Origin: Annulohypoxylon bovei var. microspora
Taxonomy: Eukaryota; Ascomycota; Sordariomycetes; Xylariales; Hypoxylaceae
Assembly: GCA_022836615.1 (NCBI GenBank)
Contig: MU405221.1
Span: 1 to 64,000, forward strand
DNA: 64,000 bases
Reading direction: 5' to 3'
Part shown: one piece after another, positions 24,776-36,124 of the stretch
Layout: each line of letters begins with the position of its first letter
Numbering within the stretch: position 1 is the stretch's first letter
Position numbers and translations under genes: made by a program
The notes under the pieces: model-generated
The model's input: only the letters and a program-made list of their open reading frames with translations
What the model was told of the DNA's origin: nothing
The model's database searches: none

Positions 24776-27001
24776 ATGAGTTCAGAGTATTCTTATGACG
24801 AACAGGGTCAATTCTACCCCTTCTTCATCTTTACTCTGACAACCATCGTCACACTCCCTCTCACATACAGCCTTCTCGCGCCGAGCAAGGACGTTGTGTC
24901 CACCGCACCGAAACTACAAACCGACTACAAACCCGAACATGCCGACCTAATACAAGCGCAGCGTACTGCGCAGAGGCGAAAGCTGCGCAAGGTCAAGCGC
25001 GCCATCGCTGTCATATTAGGATGGGCCGTGATGGCCGGCATGCTTTACCTCATCGTTACCACCCAACGGACAGTAGCTAAGATATGGAACCCATACGACA
25101 TTCTGGGGGTCTCTGAGGTTTGTTATCTGCGAATTGCGCATTTATAATTCTAATACTGATCAAGTTCATCGTAGTCATCAACGGATAAGCAGATCAAATC
25201 CCATTATAGGAAGCTTGGTCTCAAGTTTCATCCGGACAAGGCCAGGCCCGACCCAGCCAAGAACGAGACAGCCGAGTCGTTGAATGACAAATGGGTTGAT
25301 CTCACCAAGGCATATCAGGCTCTTACCGACGAGGATGTTCGCAACAACTACATTCAATATGGACATCCCGACGGCAAGCAAAGTTACAGTATCGGAATTG
25401 CTCTTCCTCAGTTCATCATCTCTGAAGGAAACGGAAAATACGTTGTGCTCGTCTATGCCTTGCTTCTCGGAGTTATGCTTCCATACTACGTTGGGTCATG
25501 GTGGTATGGCACCCAACGCATCACCAAGGAAGGAGTCCTTGTTGAGAGCGCTAACAACCTCTTCCGAGAGTACTCTGAGAATATGGATGAAGGAGATCTG
25601 GTTACTGCCCTCAGTGGCGGCAAGGAGTTCCAGGAGACCCTGAAAGGAGACAAGGCCGAATCTGGTCTCGCGACAATCGAATCCAGAATATTAGCCGAAG
25701 GTCAGATCACACCCTTTGCTGGCGGACTATCGGTCAAGGATAAGGAGAAGCTAGAAGACCTTGATAGCGGCGTGAGGAGAAAGGTCCTAGCCCTCCTTTG
25801 GGCATACCTCGGCCGTGTGGAGCTGGATGACCAGTCTTTGAACGCTGCTAAGTACTTGGTTGCACCTATTGCACAGAGTCTCTGCGGCTCCTTCAGGGCG
25901 ATCTCGCTGGCATATAGCAACACGGGTCCTATTCTATCTTCGTTCTATACCAGTCAGCGACTCATCCAAGCAGTACCACCAAACGCATCTCCACTTTTCC
26001 AGCTCCCCCATTTCACACCTGCTGTAGTAAAGGCTATCGAGGGCGATTCAAAGATCCATCTAACCGTCCAGGAGTTCATGGACCAACCTGATGCACAACG
26101 TCGAAGTGCTGCGGTCGGAACCGGGCTTTTGAGCGAAGAGCAGTACAAGACGGCAGTCGGCGTTGCAGCACAGCTCCCATACCTCCGAGTCGCAAAGGCA
26201 TTCTTCAAGGTTGCCGGTGAACGATTTATTATTCCGTCCTCTTTGGTCACCCTGGTTGTGAAGGGTCGATTCGTACCACCTGGAAGTACGAATGTTCCGG
26301 ATGTTGATGAACTTGATTTGGAGGATATCGATCCGGCCGAGGATGACCTCGACGCACTTATGGGACGTAAGAAGACAGTTAAAGATGAGAATGGAAAACT
26401 TGTTTCCAAGGAAGATACCAAGCCCGTACCACCACCCCTCACATTTGCCCCTTACTACTCTCGCGAGCAATCACCACGATGGCACATATTTCTCTCGGAT
26501 AGCAAACAAGGGAAGATGGCAGTACCACCGTTTACTTTCACTACTTTTGACCAGCCTATATTCACCGAAGATGGAAAGCCTACTTTCAACATGCAAACAC
26601 TGAAGGCCCAGTTCGCTGCTCCCCCACAGGCAGGCACCTATACATTTGTCATGCATGTTGTCTGTGACAGCTATGTTGGGTTTGACACCAAGATGGAGGT
26701 AACCCTCGCTGTCGAGGATGCCAGCAAGGCGGCAGCGATGGCTGCTGAAGATGAAATCAGCGAGCCGGAAGAAGGTAAGACTGCCGCTTTCTAAAACTTA
26801 AGATTTAATTCGCTCTAACATTGATATACAGATTCTCTTGCTGGACAGATGAGCGCTCTAAAGGGCGGTAGTGTTGCGGGCACGACAAAGCCCAAGAGAC
26901 GGAAAGACGACGACGATTCGGATGATGACGAGGAGAGCGGCACTGAAGAGGAAGAAGATGATACCAGTGAGACAAATACCGATACCGAACCCGAGTCGTA
27001 G
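24776..27001 (+). CDS. SEC63: SEC63, ER translocon J-domain subunit
   Basis: Three exons, 24776-25117, 25175-26774 and 26832-27001, give 703 residues. N-terminal membrane segments lie near residues 14-33 and 77-97, followed by a J domain (WNPYDILGVSE, then HYRKLGLKFHPDKARP with the HPD triad near 133-135) in the ER lumen. A third membrane segment follows near 204-224. The rest is the cytosolic Brl/SEC63 domain, ending in a strongly acidic Asp/Glu tail supplied mainly by exon 3, as in yeast Sec63. The protein partners the Sec61 channel and Sec62 and recruits the luminal Hsp70 (BiP/Kar2) for post-translational translocation. Intron 1 interrupts the J domain after SE (GTTTGT...CGTAG); intron 2 has GTAAGA...TACAG. 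Without splicing, exon 2 would stop at 26,794. Confidence 0.95.
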
Positions 27002-28075
27002 GATACCAATACCCCAGCGGACCGTATCCTAAACCGGGAATCTAATAGAGCCTACCCCCTACCCCCCCCCTAACCAGACTGCGGTGCTTGATTGTAGCAT
27101 CTCAGTTTCCATCTCGAATGTTGGCTGGCTTCAAGCCAGCTTCTCCCAGATGATGGGTACCTGTGTAAAGTTAGTCTTGTGCGAAAAGAAGAAAACGCGT
27201 ACGAACGCTAAAGCAGCATGGAATTGGCGTCGTGGCGTTGGGAGGGATTTGCGATAGGCGTATAGACTATAGCAAGTCCACGCTTTGCGCAGACAAAGTT
27301 TTAATTCTGATGTTCATACTACTTTTTTTTCATATTCTTGTGAGACTGATGTTTAATTTGCGTAGTTTTCTTCTGTTAGATTAGGATGCCGGTAGGTGTA
27401 AGGATATGTTGCAGACTTAGCCTCGTATATGAGCCTTAGCCTTATGTAAATTGCTGCCTTGATCTAGGTACCTATGGAGATGAATTCCCCCTGCCACTGG
27501 GTACTGAGCGACCATGAGGACTTGTCGCTCTATGGTTATCGCCCTATTTATAATGCAGCCGGGATTCGTTTCTTATCCACGCAACTATATTCGTCCTTAA
27601 GGCCACTCTGTATCGTGATAGAAAAGCAAATCATTTAGAAGCGGCAAGCTTGATTTGAAAAACCTCATGGGAAAAGGGCAATAGATGGTCGAGAGCAACT
27701 ATATATCCCAAGCCATCACATCATATCAAACCACCTTCAAAAACAACAAAACAACCGCAAGCATCTTCCTAAATACTTGACTAATGTATTCATATGGTAT
27801 GGTACGTGCCTAGCCTTTCCACGAAAGGACTTACGGTATACATACAGTTAATAATTGGGAAAACGCCCCGATTCGCCCCTTCCTTCCATCTGCACTAATT
27901 AACCCTCTCGAGTCTCCATTGACCTATTCCGGCCTCCCCTCGCCTGTGGCAAGGCCTGTAATTATACAATACGATAAAGCTCTCCTTTCCCCTTACGTCT
28001 CCTCTCTTCTCTCCTCTTGCCTTACTCTTCTCTCTCGTCTCTCTCGGGGAAACCACACGACGACCTTAGATCCGC
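27002..28075. other. Convergent intergenic region, no gene seen
   Basis: About 1.1 kb between the 3' ends of SEC63 (+) and the DENN-like gene (-). It contains a C-run near 27,062-27,070, a T-run near 27,324 and pyrimidine-rich sequence at 27,980-28,050. One AGGTACCT palindrome is near 27,469. No coding chain was found. Confidence 0.5.
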
Positions 28076-29990
28076 TTAGCAGACCCTAACCCCGCAGACC
28101 TCGACGCCCTTCCCCTCGACGTACGCCCTGCGGCCGAAGTACGTCTTCACGGCGGCCCGGACGAACTCGGCGTCGGCCGCGCTCCAGACGTCGAGCCCCA
28201 TGCGGGCCACGGCGTCGCTCTCGATGCGGATGCCGCGGGCGTCCATCTCCTCCTCGCCGGAGTCGGGCGGCAGCAGCGCCGCGTCGTCGCCGCTGCCCTC
28301 CTCACCTTCTTCTTCCTCTAGGCCTCCCTCGTCGTCGTCGTCGCTCGTGCTCTCGATGATGTCCGCCAGCGTGCCTAGGACCTGCGTCGTGAGCCTGTGG
28401 AAGTACGCGATGAGCGCGAGCTCCGCGCGCGCCTCGCCGGGGTCGGCCGGCGCGGAGGAGGCGCGGCGCGGCGTCAGCGAGGCGATGGACGTCGAGAGGT
28501 CGGCCGAGCCGCGCGGGCCCTCCATGCCCATGCCCATGCGCACCGAGTCCGAGAACAGGTCGGCCAGGAGCTCGGCCTCGCGGGCGCTCTCCTCGGCGCT
28601 CTCGGCGCGCGCCTGCTCGCCGGCCGAGGCCCACCACATGAACCCGTTGTAGGCGAGGGCGGTCCAGCTCAGGGGCTCGACCACCTCCTTCTCCTCGGCC
28701 TCGTTGAGGAACGGGTCGTCCGCGTCCTGGGCCGCGGCCCGCGGGGTCGTGGGCGAGGTGCCGGGGCTGGCGGTCTGCAGGCGGGCGAGCCCAGCTTTGA
28801 GGGAGCGGTAGCGGCGGAGGTCGCGCTGCGTGGCCTTGATAGAGACGCCTTGCGGGGCCTCGATCTTGGGCCAGACGTGGTGTTTCGCGTTGGAGGAGTA
28901 GGGGGCGGGCATGGTGACGAGGACGTCCCACAGTGTGTCTTTCTTAGCGAGGATGCTGTCGGTCGTGCAGGCTATCCAGCCGGTTCCCGCCTCACCTTCG
29001 CTGTCTGAGGGGCGGTCGGCAAGGGGTTTGGCCTTGGAGTCTTCGGCGAGGAAGGGGATGTCGTGGACGCCGATAGAGAAGAGTGGTCGTAGGCGATGTG
29101 GGGGTGAGTTAGAAGATAGGAGGTCGAAGGTTGGTTGGGGGATATTAGATAGAATAGATATATCGTAAACTAGTTATGTCATTAGTAGGGTGCTGCAGTC
29201 GGATATATGAGATTGATTATTATAACGAACCGAAATTGCAAGCTTCTTGCACGGGTGCGTGACATGATATTAGAATGCGCTTGCGCAACAGTGCAGCACG
29301 CTGGATTGGGAATATTAAAGGTCCGAATGTGTCTAACAGCTTTGTTAGACTCCAAGCAGGATGGAATGGTGACAGTCTATGGCCAGGCGCAAGTAAAGCC
29401 GCTCCATCAGAGGCCGAACGATTCCTAAAGTGACCTTTGGGCAGCTTCGAGGGGGTTTGGAAAGTGACTGTTGGAGATTCGATGGATTCGCTCGGAACAG
29501 CTGATTCTTGGTCAGCTTGGCTCTTTTGCCAATACTCCTCCAACAAGCCCATCGCCTTGTTATCTATAGCAAGTGCTGATGCTATCGACTTCAATCCTTC
29601 GGCATGTCTCCAAGCTCTTCCTAATCGGCCATAACTCAAGGGCACCAGAACTCCGACGGCAAGCATCCGAGCATTGCGCACCTCGCTGTCCTCAACGGGC
29701 GCATTGACGAACGCGCTTAGCCCCGCGAACCCATCATGTACGAAGTATATCAGGTCCTCAGACACGGTATGCAGTCCCGACGGAAGGGACTTGTACTCGA
29801 CGACGCCCTCTAGCTCAACACCAGGTTTGGAGGCCTTCCACGAGATGGTGTAGCCGGCCTTCACGTCGAAGTTGATTAAGAAGAGGGCAGAAATGGGAGG
29901 TAAATCAGGCAATGTGGCAGCTGTCGCGATGTTCGGGGTGGATGGAAGCCGGACTTGCAGCTCCGGCTGGCCGCGGCGGGATGCCGCCAT
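28076..29990 (-). CDS. DENN/LCHN-type protein with C-terminal DUF4484
   Basis: Two exons, 29990-29231 and 29169-28076, give 617 residues. The intron is GTTCGT...ACTAG with a CTAATGAC branch-like site; the join reads ACNF-VYDISILSN in frame. The N-terminal half (FLINFDVKAGYTISWK, then VEYKSLPSGLHTV and LIYFVHDGFAGLSAF) is the longin/uDENN-type start of LCHN (DENND11)-like proteins. ILISCHAPVQEACNF and the part after the intron (LFSIGVHDIPFL, GWIACTTDSILA, LWDVLVTMP, then IKATQRDLRRYRSLK) match fungal DUF4484 proteins. The C-terminal half has low-complexity acidic and Ala-rich stretches and very GC-rich codons. DENN proteins usually regulate Rab GTPases in membrane traffic; the substrate here is unknown. 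The long antisense frame at 28,397-29,008 is a by-product of the GC-rich codons. Confidence 0.82.
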
Positions 29991-30777
29991 AGCTTTTGTT
30001 GGGATGAACTCCCGGCGTGTTCTTGATTACGAATGTCAATTAATATTCGGCATACACAGCTGCATCATAATTGGCGTTGCACGATTGAACCTGTGGTGTT
30101 GGGATGGGATGAAACCGTGTCGTCGCGCCGGTTGGTGAGTTGAGTTATGTGTAACGCCTCGGTCCGTTTCGTTCGTTAAAGAATGACGCTATGGCCAAGA
30201 GCACCGTGGGGTACATCATTGTGGTGTGACGCCAAGGGATATCACGTGATCTGATATTATTGATCTAGTATAACAACTTTCTACCTCTTAGAGTTTCGAG
30301 TTTCTAGTTTCTAGTAGAAATTCTATTAGCCTTAAGATCATTAAATATTTACCATGAAGAATGATCAATTGGTTATTCGTTTGCTGAACCGAATGCCGTT
30401 ACACAAGGGCTTATCTGTGTAGTTCAAGGAGCACCTATATTGAATGATCTAGCGGGGAACAACGCATCCATGACATCAGCATTGTCACTTCTATCAATTA
30501 TAATCATCCAATGTGTTAAGTCGAAGCTGAATGTAGCTTGATGACTAACTGCCTCTATAGAATAATAGTCTATGAGGTAGGTCATAGCGACGTATATTCG
30601 CCCCATCTTTCAGTCTCCGTGATTTAGCAAATGATACCTATGTAGGCCTAGGTATCTCATATTATATATATAACCCAGTATCAGAGTTATCATTTACAAG
30701 TGTAAAGTAAAACACCGCGCCACACTAAACACCTAATTCACCACAACCCCTATTCTCTTACCAACTCTACTAAAAAC
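29991..30777. promoter_or_regulatory. Divergent promoter region, DENN-like / OBAP-like
   Basis: 787 bp between divergent starts. A TATATATAA box at 30,664-30,672 lies about 105 bp before the OBAP-like start codon and is a good candidate promoter element for it. A GGCCTAGG palindrome sits near 30,645. No gene is seen; the 60-codon minus frame at 30,424 has no resemblance to anything. Confidence 0.45.
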
Positions 30778-31538
30778 ATGGCAACAAATCCACCCTCCTC
30801 AGAAGTCCCCGGAGGCCCCCTTCCAACCGAAGACAGAGTCCTCGAGACAGGCGCCTCCTTGATCCAAGACTTCCAACCCGTAAAGCAGCTCTGCGCCCAC
30901 CTTAACGCCTTCCACACGTACGCCGACGAGCCAGGCCGGTACGTCGAGGCGAACCACTACTGCGCACACTTAACCGAAGGTAAACCCTTCTCCTTTTTTC
31001 CCTAAATCTTAAATTCACATATATACAATATACTTCCCCCCTATTGACACACCCAGACGTCCGCCAGTGTATCCTGTACGACGGCCCCGGCCCCAACGCG
31101 CGGCTGATCGGGATCGAGTACATGATCACGCCAGCACTATATGCCACGCTCGCGCCTGAAGAGCGGAAGCTGTGGCACTCGCACGTGTACGAGGTAAAGT
31201 CCGGGATGCTCATCATGCCGGGTCCTACGACCGTCCCCGGAGCCCAGCAAGTGTGGGAAGCCGCCGAGACGCAGGAGATGAAGCACGTCATTGGACTATA
31301 TGGTAAAGTGTATCACTTATGGCAGACGGACCGTGGCGATGCCTTGCCGCTCGGCGAACCTAAGCTCATGATGAGCTTCACTACTGATGGCCAGTTTGAC
31401 TTCGAGAAGGTAGTAGCGGATCGCGATAGGAGGTTCGGTAGTGATTGGAGGCGGAAGAAGGAGTTGAGGGAGGGCATTGAGGTGCCCCGGATTCATCCAG
31501 ACGCTGATTCGGTTTGGAAAAGACGAAATTCTATGTAG
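30778..31538 (+). CDS. Oil-body-associated-protein-like (DUF1264) protein
   Basis: Two exons, 30778-30979 and 31057-31538, give 227 residues, close to the usual OBAP length. The GTAAAC...CCCAG intron splits the codon in LTE-DVRQCILYD. Family features are visible in order: LETGASLIQDFQPVKQLCAH, FHTYADEPGRYVEANHYCAH, the QCILYDGPGPNARLIGIEYM segment, LWHSHVYEVKSG and the C-terminal MMSFTTDGQ. In plants OBAPs associate with lipid bodies; in fungi the role is not established. The conserved His-rich motifs (HYCAH, WHSH) suggest metal or ligand binding, which is inference. No signal peptide or membrane segment is seen. Confidence 0.85.
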
Positions 31539-31784
31539 ATATCAAAATATGTGAGCGGAAAGGGGTGAGGGGGGTTACTAATCATTGACTCCAGCCTCAC
31601 TTGTTATGTGGACAACACACTTCATTAGTAATCTATTATTAGGAGTAACTATAGAGAGAAGCTAAGCTTAGGAATTATTGCGTAGCCTTAGGTATTCTGA
31701 TTAACACTATTCGTGCTCAGCATGCTCTCTTCAAAGCGCCATAATAATGGGAATACAACTGGCGCGGAAACCGATATAGCTAGC

Positions 31785-33479
31785 TTACAAGGCGTACGAA
31801 ACCAAGCAGTAAACCATCCATGTCAGAGTTACTGGGGTCGAGTATTTCGCCGTCGTGGCATACCGCCAGGCTACTGATGCCGTAGGAAAGCCATCAAAGC
31901 TCCTTCCGTAGACCCCAACGGTGTGAGCTAATGCCTTAGTGTTCAGGACTAGAGTTGTCACGTTGATATTGTCTATATTGTCTTCTCGCTGGTGGTAGTT
32001 GCCGTCGTATGGATGCCCGACCGTGCCTCCGAACAATACTGCCTCCTCTGGGGTCTTTAATCCATTGGCACCGCTAAATAGGCCTGCAAAGGGTATATGA
32101 GCGTCAAGAAACGGGGCATAGTCACTGCGGTTGCTGATTTGGGTTGTTCTGATCGAATGCGCGCCCTGAACGTCAAACCCGTTTACAAGAGTAGTCTGGG
32201 CATCATCAGAGCCGCGCGGCCCAACTTCTTGGTGAGATTCGCCGCTCCCATCGTAGACCTTCAACGCGCCGTTTGGAGAGCCAACCATATTCACATCGAG
32301 GTAAAGACGAATTCTTTCAAGTTCTTCTGGGTAGGCCGTAGAGACAAAGTGCTTCGAGCCTAGTAAGCAGGGTTCGGCCGCAGTCCAGAACGCAAACTTG
32401 ACTCTTGACTTAGTGGTGAACTTTGTCAACTGAGCGGCCACATCGAGAAGACTAGCAACACCGCTCGCATTGTCATTTATGCCTGCGCTTTTACCAACCG
32501 AATCGGTATGTGTTCCAACCAACAACGTGTTTTCTTCGTCACCACATTCCTAAGTTGCAAACACGTTGTAGCTTTTGAAATTAGTTCGAGAAGACATTTC
32601 GCCATTTCATATTACTTACCTAGAGACCCATTCAGTCCTTGTGGGTATACTGACAAGATCAACCCACAACGGGAATTCATTGCCCACTATGGAGCGAGAA
32701 GTCCTCTCGGATATCCTTGCCGACGGGACATGTAGATCATTCAGTCCGCCTAAACTTGGTGTGAGCTGTGAGGGCTCATGTATTAGAAGCGCATCTGCTC
32801 CAGCTTGATGAGCAGCGACTGATTTGTCGGAGAAAGAACATCCATCACTAGAAACTAGTACAACCGCTCCCAAGGCGTCTTCGGGGTAGTGAGACTAGTC
32901 ATATCAGCAATTATGATCGAAACCGACTACTAGCTCACTCACAGATTCACAACCGTCTCCTGGAACTCGTACGAGAGGACGGTCGGTTAGAATTGCAGAA
33001 GGAGACCATCCAATTGGCTCAACATCGAAAAGGTTCCCATTCACGATTAGAGTAGCTTGGCCGTTGATTGGCATCAACCCTTCGAATTTCTGAACTTCGA
33101 CATAGTAACCTAGGTTGTTTAGTTCATCTTTGATGTACTTCAAAATCAAATTAGCTACCAGAAGTTTTCATGAGTGTGTTTCAATTCATTAGTTTGTACC
33201 TCGATTGTTCGATTATGGCCATGGGAACCAGCCATTCTGCCCCCATGGCTCACGTCGGAAATTTCTTGTAGCGACTGTAGATGTCTGATAATATTGCTCG
33301 GGTCGACAAGGACGGGGAGTGCCTGTGAGGTCTTGTCAGCTTGATCCCCTTTTAGCAAGTTAGAATCGCACATCTGAGACCAGAACCCCAGGGCAAGTAT
33401 CTTTGATAGCCCATCCTATTCGTGGAAATGCTAGGAAAGCCATAGCTACAAAGGCCCACATGTTTTTCGTCAACCCCAT
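31785..33479 (-). pseudogene. Decayed secreted M28-type aminopeptidase
   Basis: From a start at 33,479 the frame gives a signal peptide (MWAFVAMAFLAF, then Gly-Trp-Ala). Chained fragments then resemble an M28 peptidase with PA domain: LPVLVDPSNIIRHLQSL, NRTIE joined to YIKDELNNLGYYVE, a PA segment (ALGAVVLVSSDGCSFSDKSV), VGTHTDSVGKSAGINDN, and YHQREDNIDNIN. Several joins look like normal introns (GTACAA...TGAAG; GTGAGT...ACTAG; GTAAGT...AAAAG). Two lesions break it. A frame change lies near 33,375 unless a 40-nt intron is removed there. An in-frame TAG at 32,552-32,550 falls between YNVFAT and ECGDEENTLL. Metal ligands are also lost: the usual Glu-Glu is AEPCLLGS, one residue short, and the Asp of the NxDMxGSPN motif is Asn (DVNMVGSPN). 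If translated, it is unlikely to be a normal zinc aminopeptidase. Confidence 0.7.
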
Positions 33480-34772
33480 CCTAAAGATTGTTACTGTAGG
33501 GTTAGGTTGTATATTGCTTCAATACCAGGACGAGGGTTTTCGGGGTATGGCAAAGATAAGGAAGAACAAGGTAGAATGATGAATATGGTAGACTGCGTTT
33601 GACAATATTCCTGTAAGATGATGCTACGCTGGAACCTGTACTTGTCTGAGGCTCACATGGTAGAAAATGTAGACAGAGTTTGACAAGAGAATGATAGAAA
33701 TTGTAAGATTGCAATTTGAGATTCCAATTAGGGACTGGCTAAGTGTTACTTTAAAGCTCCTTCCCCCCTAACTCCTTGACTTGATACAGGGGGAAGGTTC
33801 ATACGAAGCTAGAATACCTAGAGGGATGTTGCAACCGACACCGACTTTTCTTCAGGGAGAGGAAGCGACAGCTTGAGGCATTCGGTGCTTTGCATTAGAA
33901 CATCTTCTGATGCAACTGCTTAAAACCTACCATACCGTTTGCTAGGGCATGATAATTTTGTGAAACATCATAATGTCTTTTTCAAAATCTAAGAAATATT
34001 CTTACATTAAAAAGGCACATTTAGAATTGTAGAAAGGCAATTAAGTGGGATAAAATGTCCAAGAAGCAATTTTATAAGCCTATCAGTATTTATGTATACA
34101 GGAAGCATATATATTAATCCGGATATTCGAAACATGGGATACCATGATATATGCATATCTATTGTTATATCCAGCAGAGTTTCTATCCCCTACCCCCACT
34201 AAGGCTTGAGAATAAGGCTTGGTGGCTTTGACTTCCTAACCTCTCAAGAAGCACGCGAGATTAAGTAAGCGGAAAGATCTCTCTTATTGGACTTTATATT
34301 CGGGAATATACTATTTGGGCGCTAGCGGTTGGTTTTTTCTCTCTCTCGAGGACGAGCATATCTACCTAGGTAAATGTCTGCATTACTGCCTCGTACTTTG
34401 TACCCACCTCGACTTTTGATTGCTTCATTTGGGACCTCCAAATCTCATGGCAAGACGGATGACCATCAGAATCGCCCCGCGGGGTCAACAAGCTCCCCGC
34501 ATCTGAACGATGCTCTTTTTGGTATTAAACGAGTTAGGAATATCTGCCGAGCCAAGGTTCAGGGACCAGATAGAATTCAGTCCCATGACATAGCCGTTAC
34601 AAAGATGACAGGCGAAACAGGGCCGCTCATAAGCTCTGAATGGGGCTCACATATATATTTGGCTAGGTAGGTAGCTATCAGGCTGGGCCGTAGCTGTATA
34701 CAAAAATCCCCGAAAATCTTTGAGGGTTTGCATTCGACAAGTTACAGCAATTACTAATTGCCTCTGATTACC
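33480..34772. other. Intergenic region, no gene seen
   Basis: 1.3 kb between the peptidase remnant and the SnoaL-like gene, divergent from each. AT-rich between 33,940 and 34,190. Palindromic CCTAGGTA lies near 34,364 and a TAGGTAGGTAG run near 34,664. A 98-codon plus frame at 34,374 shows no family signature and was not accepted. Confidence 0.5.
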
Positions 34773-35679
34773 ATGGGATCCGAGCTTGAAGAGTTAAAGG
34801 AGCAAGTCTCCCTCCTCCGGAGAGAGGTCTCGCGTATTTCAGACGAAGCTGAAGTGCGGAAAGTCCACTTCAAGTATGGCTACTATCTCGACAAGTGTCT
34901 GTACAATGAGGTGGGCGAAGAATAGTCACTACCCAACTTGTCCCTATTAATCGATGTGAATTCAGGTTGTGGACATGTACGCAGATCACCCAGACACTTA
35001 TGTCGAGTTCCTTGGATCAAGATACCGAGGAAAGGAAGGCGTGAAGCGGCTCTATAACGGACGTTTCCAGTCAAGTTTTGTCGATGGACGCAATGGGCCT
35101 GTTCGTGGCTTTCTACTAGACCATATCATGATGCAAGATATCGTCGATGTTGACCCCAGCGGGACACATGCCTGGTGCCGGATGCGCGCTCTGATGCAGG
35201 CCGGAACGCACAAGTCCGTCCTCGAGACCCATCCGCGCGGACACGTCCAGTGGTGGGAAGGTGGTCTCTACGAGAACGAGTATCTCAAGGAGAACGGCGT
35301 CTGGAAGCTGTTCAGGTATCGATACTTCCCGTTCTGGCACGCCGAGCACGAGAAGGGTTGGTCCCTGACAAAGGAGAATTACATCCCGTGGCCCACCAAG
35401 ACCTATCCAGAGGACCCCCTAGGTCCCGACGAGATCATCGAGCAGAAGATGCTTTGGCCAGACACGCGCGTGGTACCCTTCCACTACCCGCACCCGGTGA
35501 CGGGAAAGAAGACCGCCGACGACGACCTACGCGCACCGCACTATGGCAAGGACGCGAGCACCGCCGAGGCACCGCTGACTCTAGCACTGCCGGAAGGTCA
35601 GAGCCGACCTGGAGCGGGGAAGACCTGGGAGAGCGAGGGCTCTGTGAGGGTTCTGCCTGATCTGGTTGAGAACGTGTAG
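34773..35679 (+). CDS. SnoaL-like (NTF2-fold) domain protein
   Basis: Two exons, 34773-34910 and 34966-35679, give 283 residues. The GTGGGC...TTCAG intron joins LDKCLYNE to VVDMYADHPD in frame. The N-terminus is a short predicted coiled coil (ELEELKEQVSLLRREVSRI) followed by the SnoaL_4-type start RKVHFKYGYYLDKCLYNEVV, then YVEFLGSRYRGKEGVKRLY, HIMMQDIVDVDP and GVWKLFRYRYFPFW. The C-terminal third is polar. SnoaL-like folds act as dehydratases, cyclases or isomerases on small hydrophobic substrates; the reaction here is unknown. It lies 445 bp upstream of, and co-directional with, a carotenoid-oxygenase-like gene, suggesting a shared pathway. A GTG at 34,969 is not the start: the upstream exon is needed for the first part of the domain. 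Confidence 0.82.
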
Positions 35680-36124
35680 AGTGGTGGGTTGCATACAAAT
35701 AGCCTAAAGGGGAATAGGGAGACATGCCTGGAATCTGGGGTAAAGAGTATTCGCTGATAATCAACCCCACTTCTCCAATATTCAGTTGCTGCCATCTTGT
35801 AGTAAACTCGATTCTATAGCACGTACATAGGTAGTGATCAGTAAAGTGCTTCATCGAATCATACGGTCTCATCCCTGTTGTCTCGCCGTAGCATAACTGC
35901 CGACCGCGATCAGATCGTGTCGACTTCTCCACACCTTAAATAGTTTAGTGAGTCGGACTATACTATGTGGTAATCAGATATCGTACACGGCCGGGATATC
36001 GAGTCGGCCCCATCTGCAGCAAGATGTTCCGGGGTGGTATTTCTCATGAGAATGATGAACATCCTCGGGCGAGATTTCGCAATCCAATCGTAACTGCATA
36101 ATTACTAACCAAGTAGCCGTGACC
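35680..36124. promoter_or_regulatory. Spacer and promoter between SnoaL-like and dioxygenase-like genes
   Basis: 445 bp holding the 3' end of the SnoaL-like gene and the promoter of the downstream dioxygenase-like gene. No coding signal. No factor site was recognised with confidence. Confidence 0.4.

Noticed and set aside
28397..29008. 203-codon plus-strand ORF antisense to the DENN-like gene
   Set aside because: Arg/Gly-rich shadow of very GC-rich codons; the minus strand carries conserved DUF4484 motifs.
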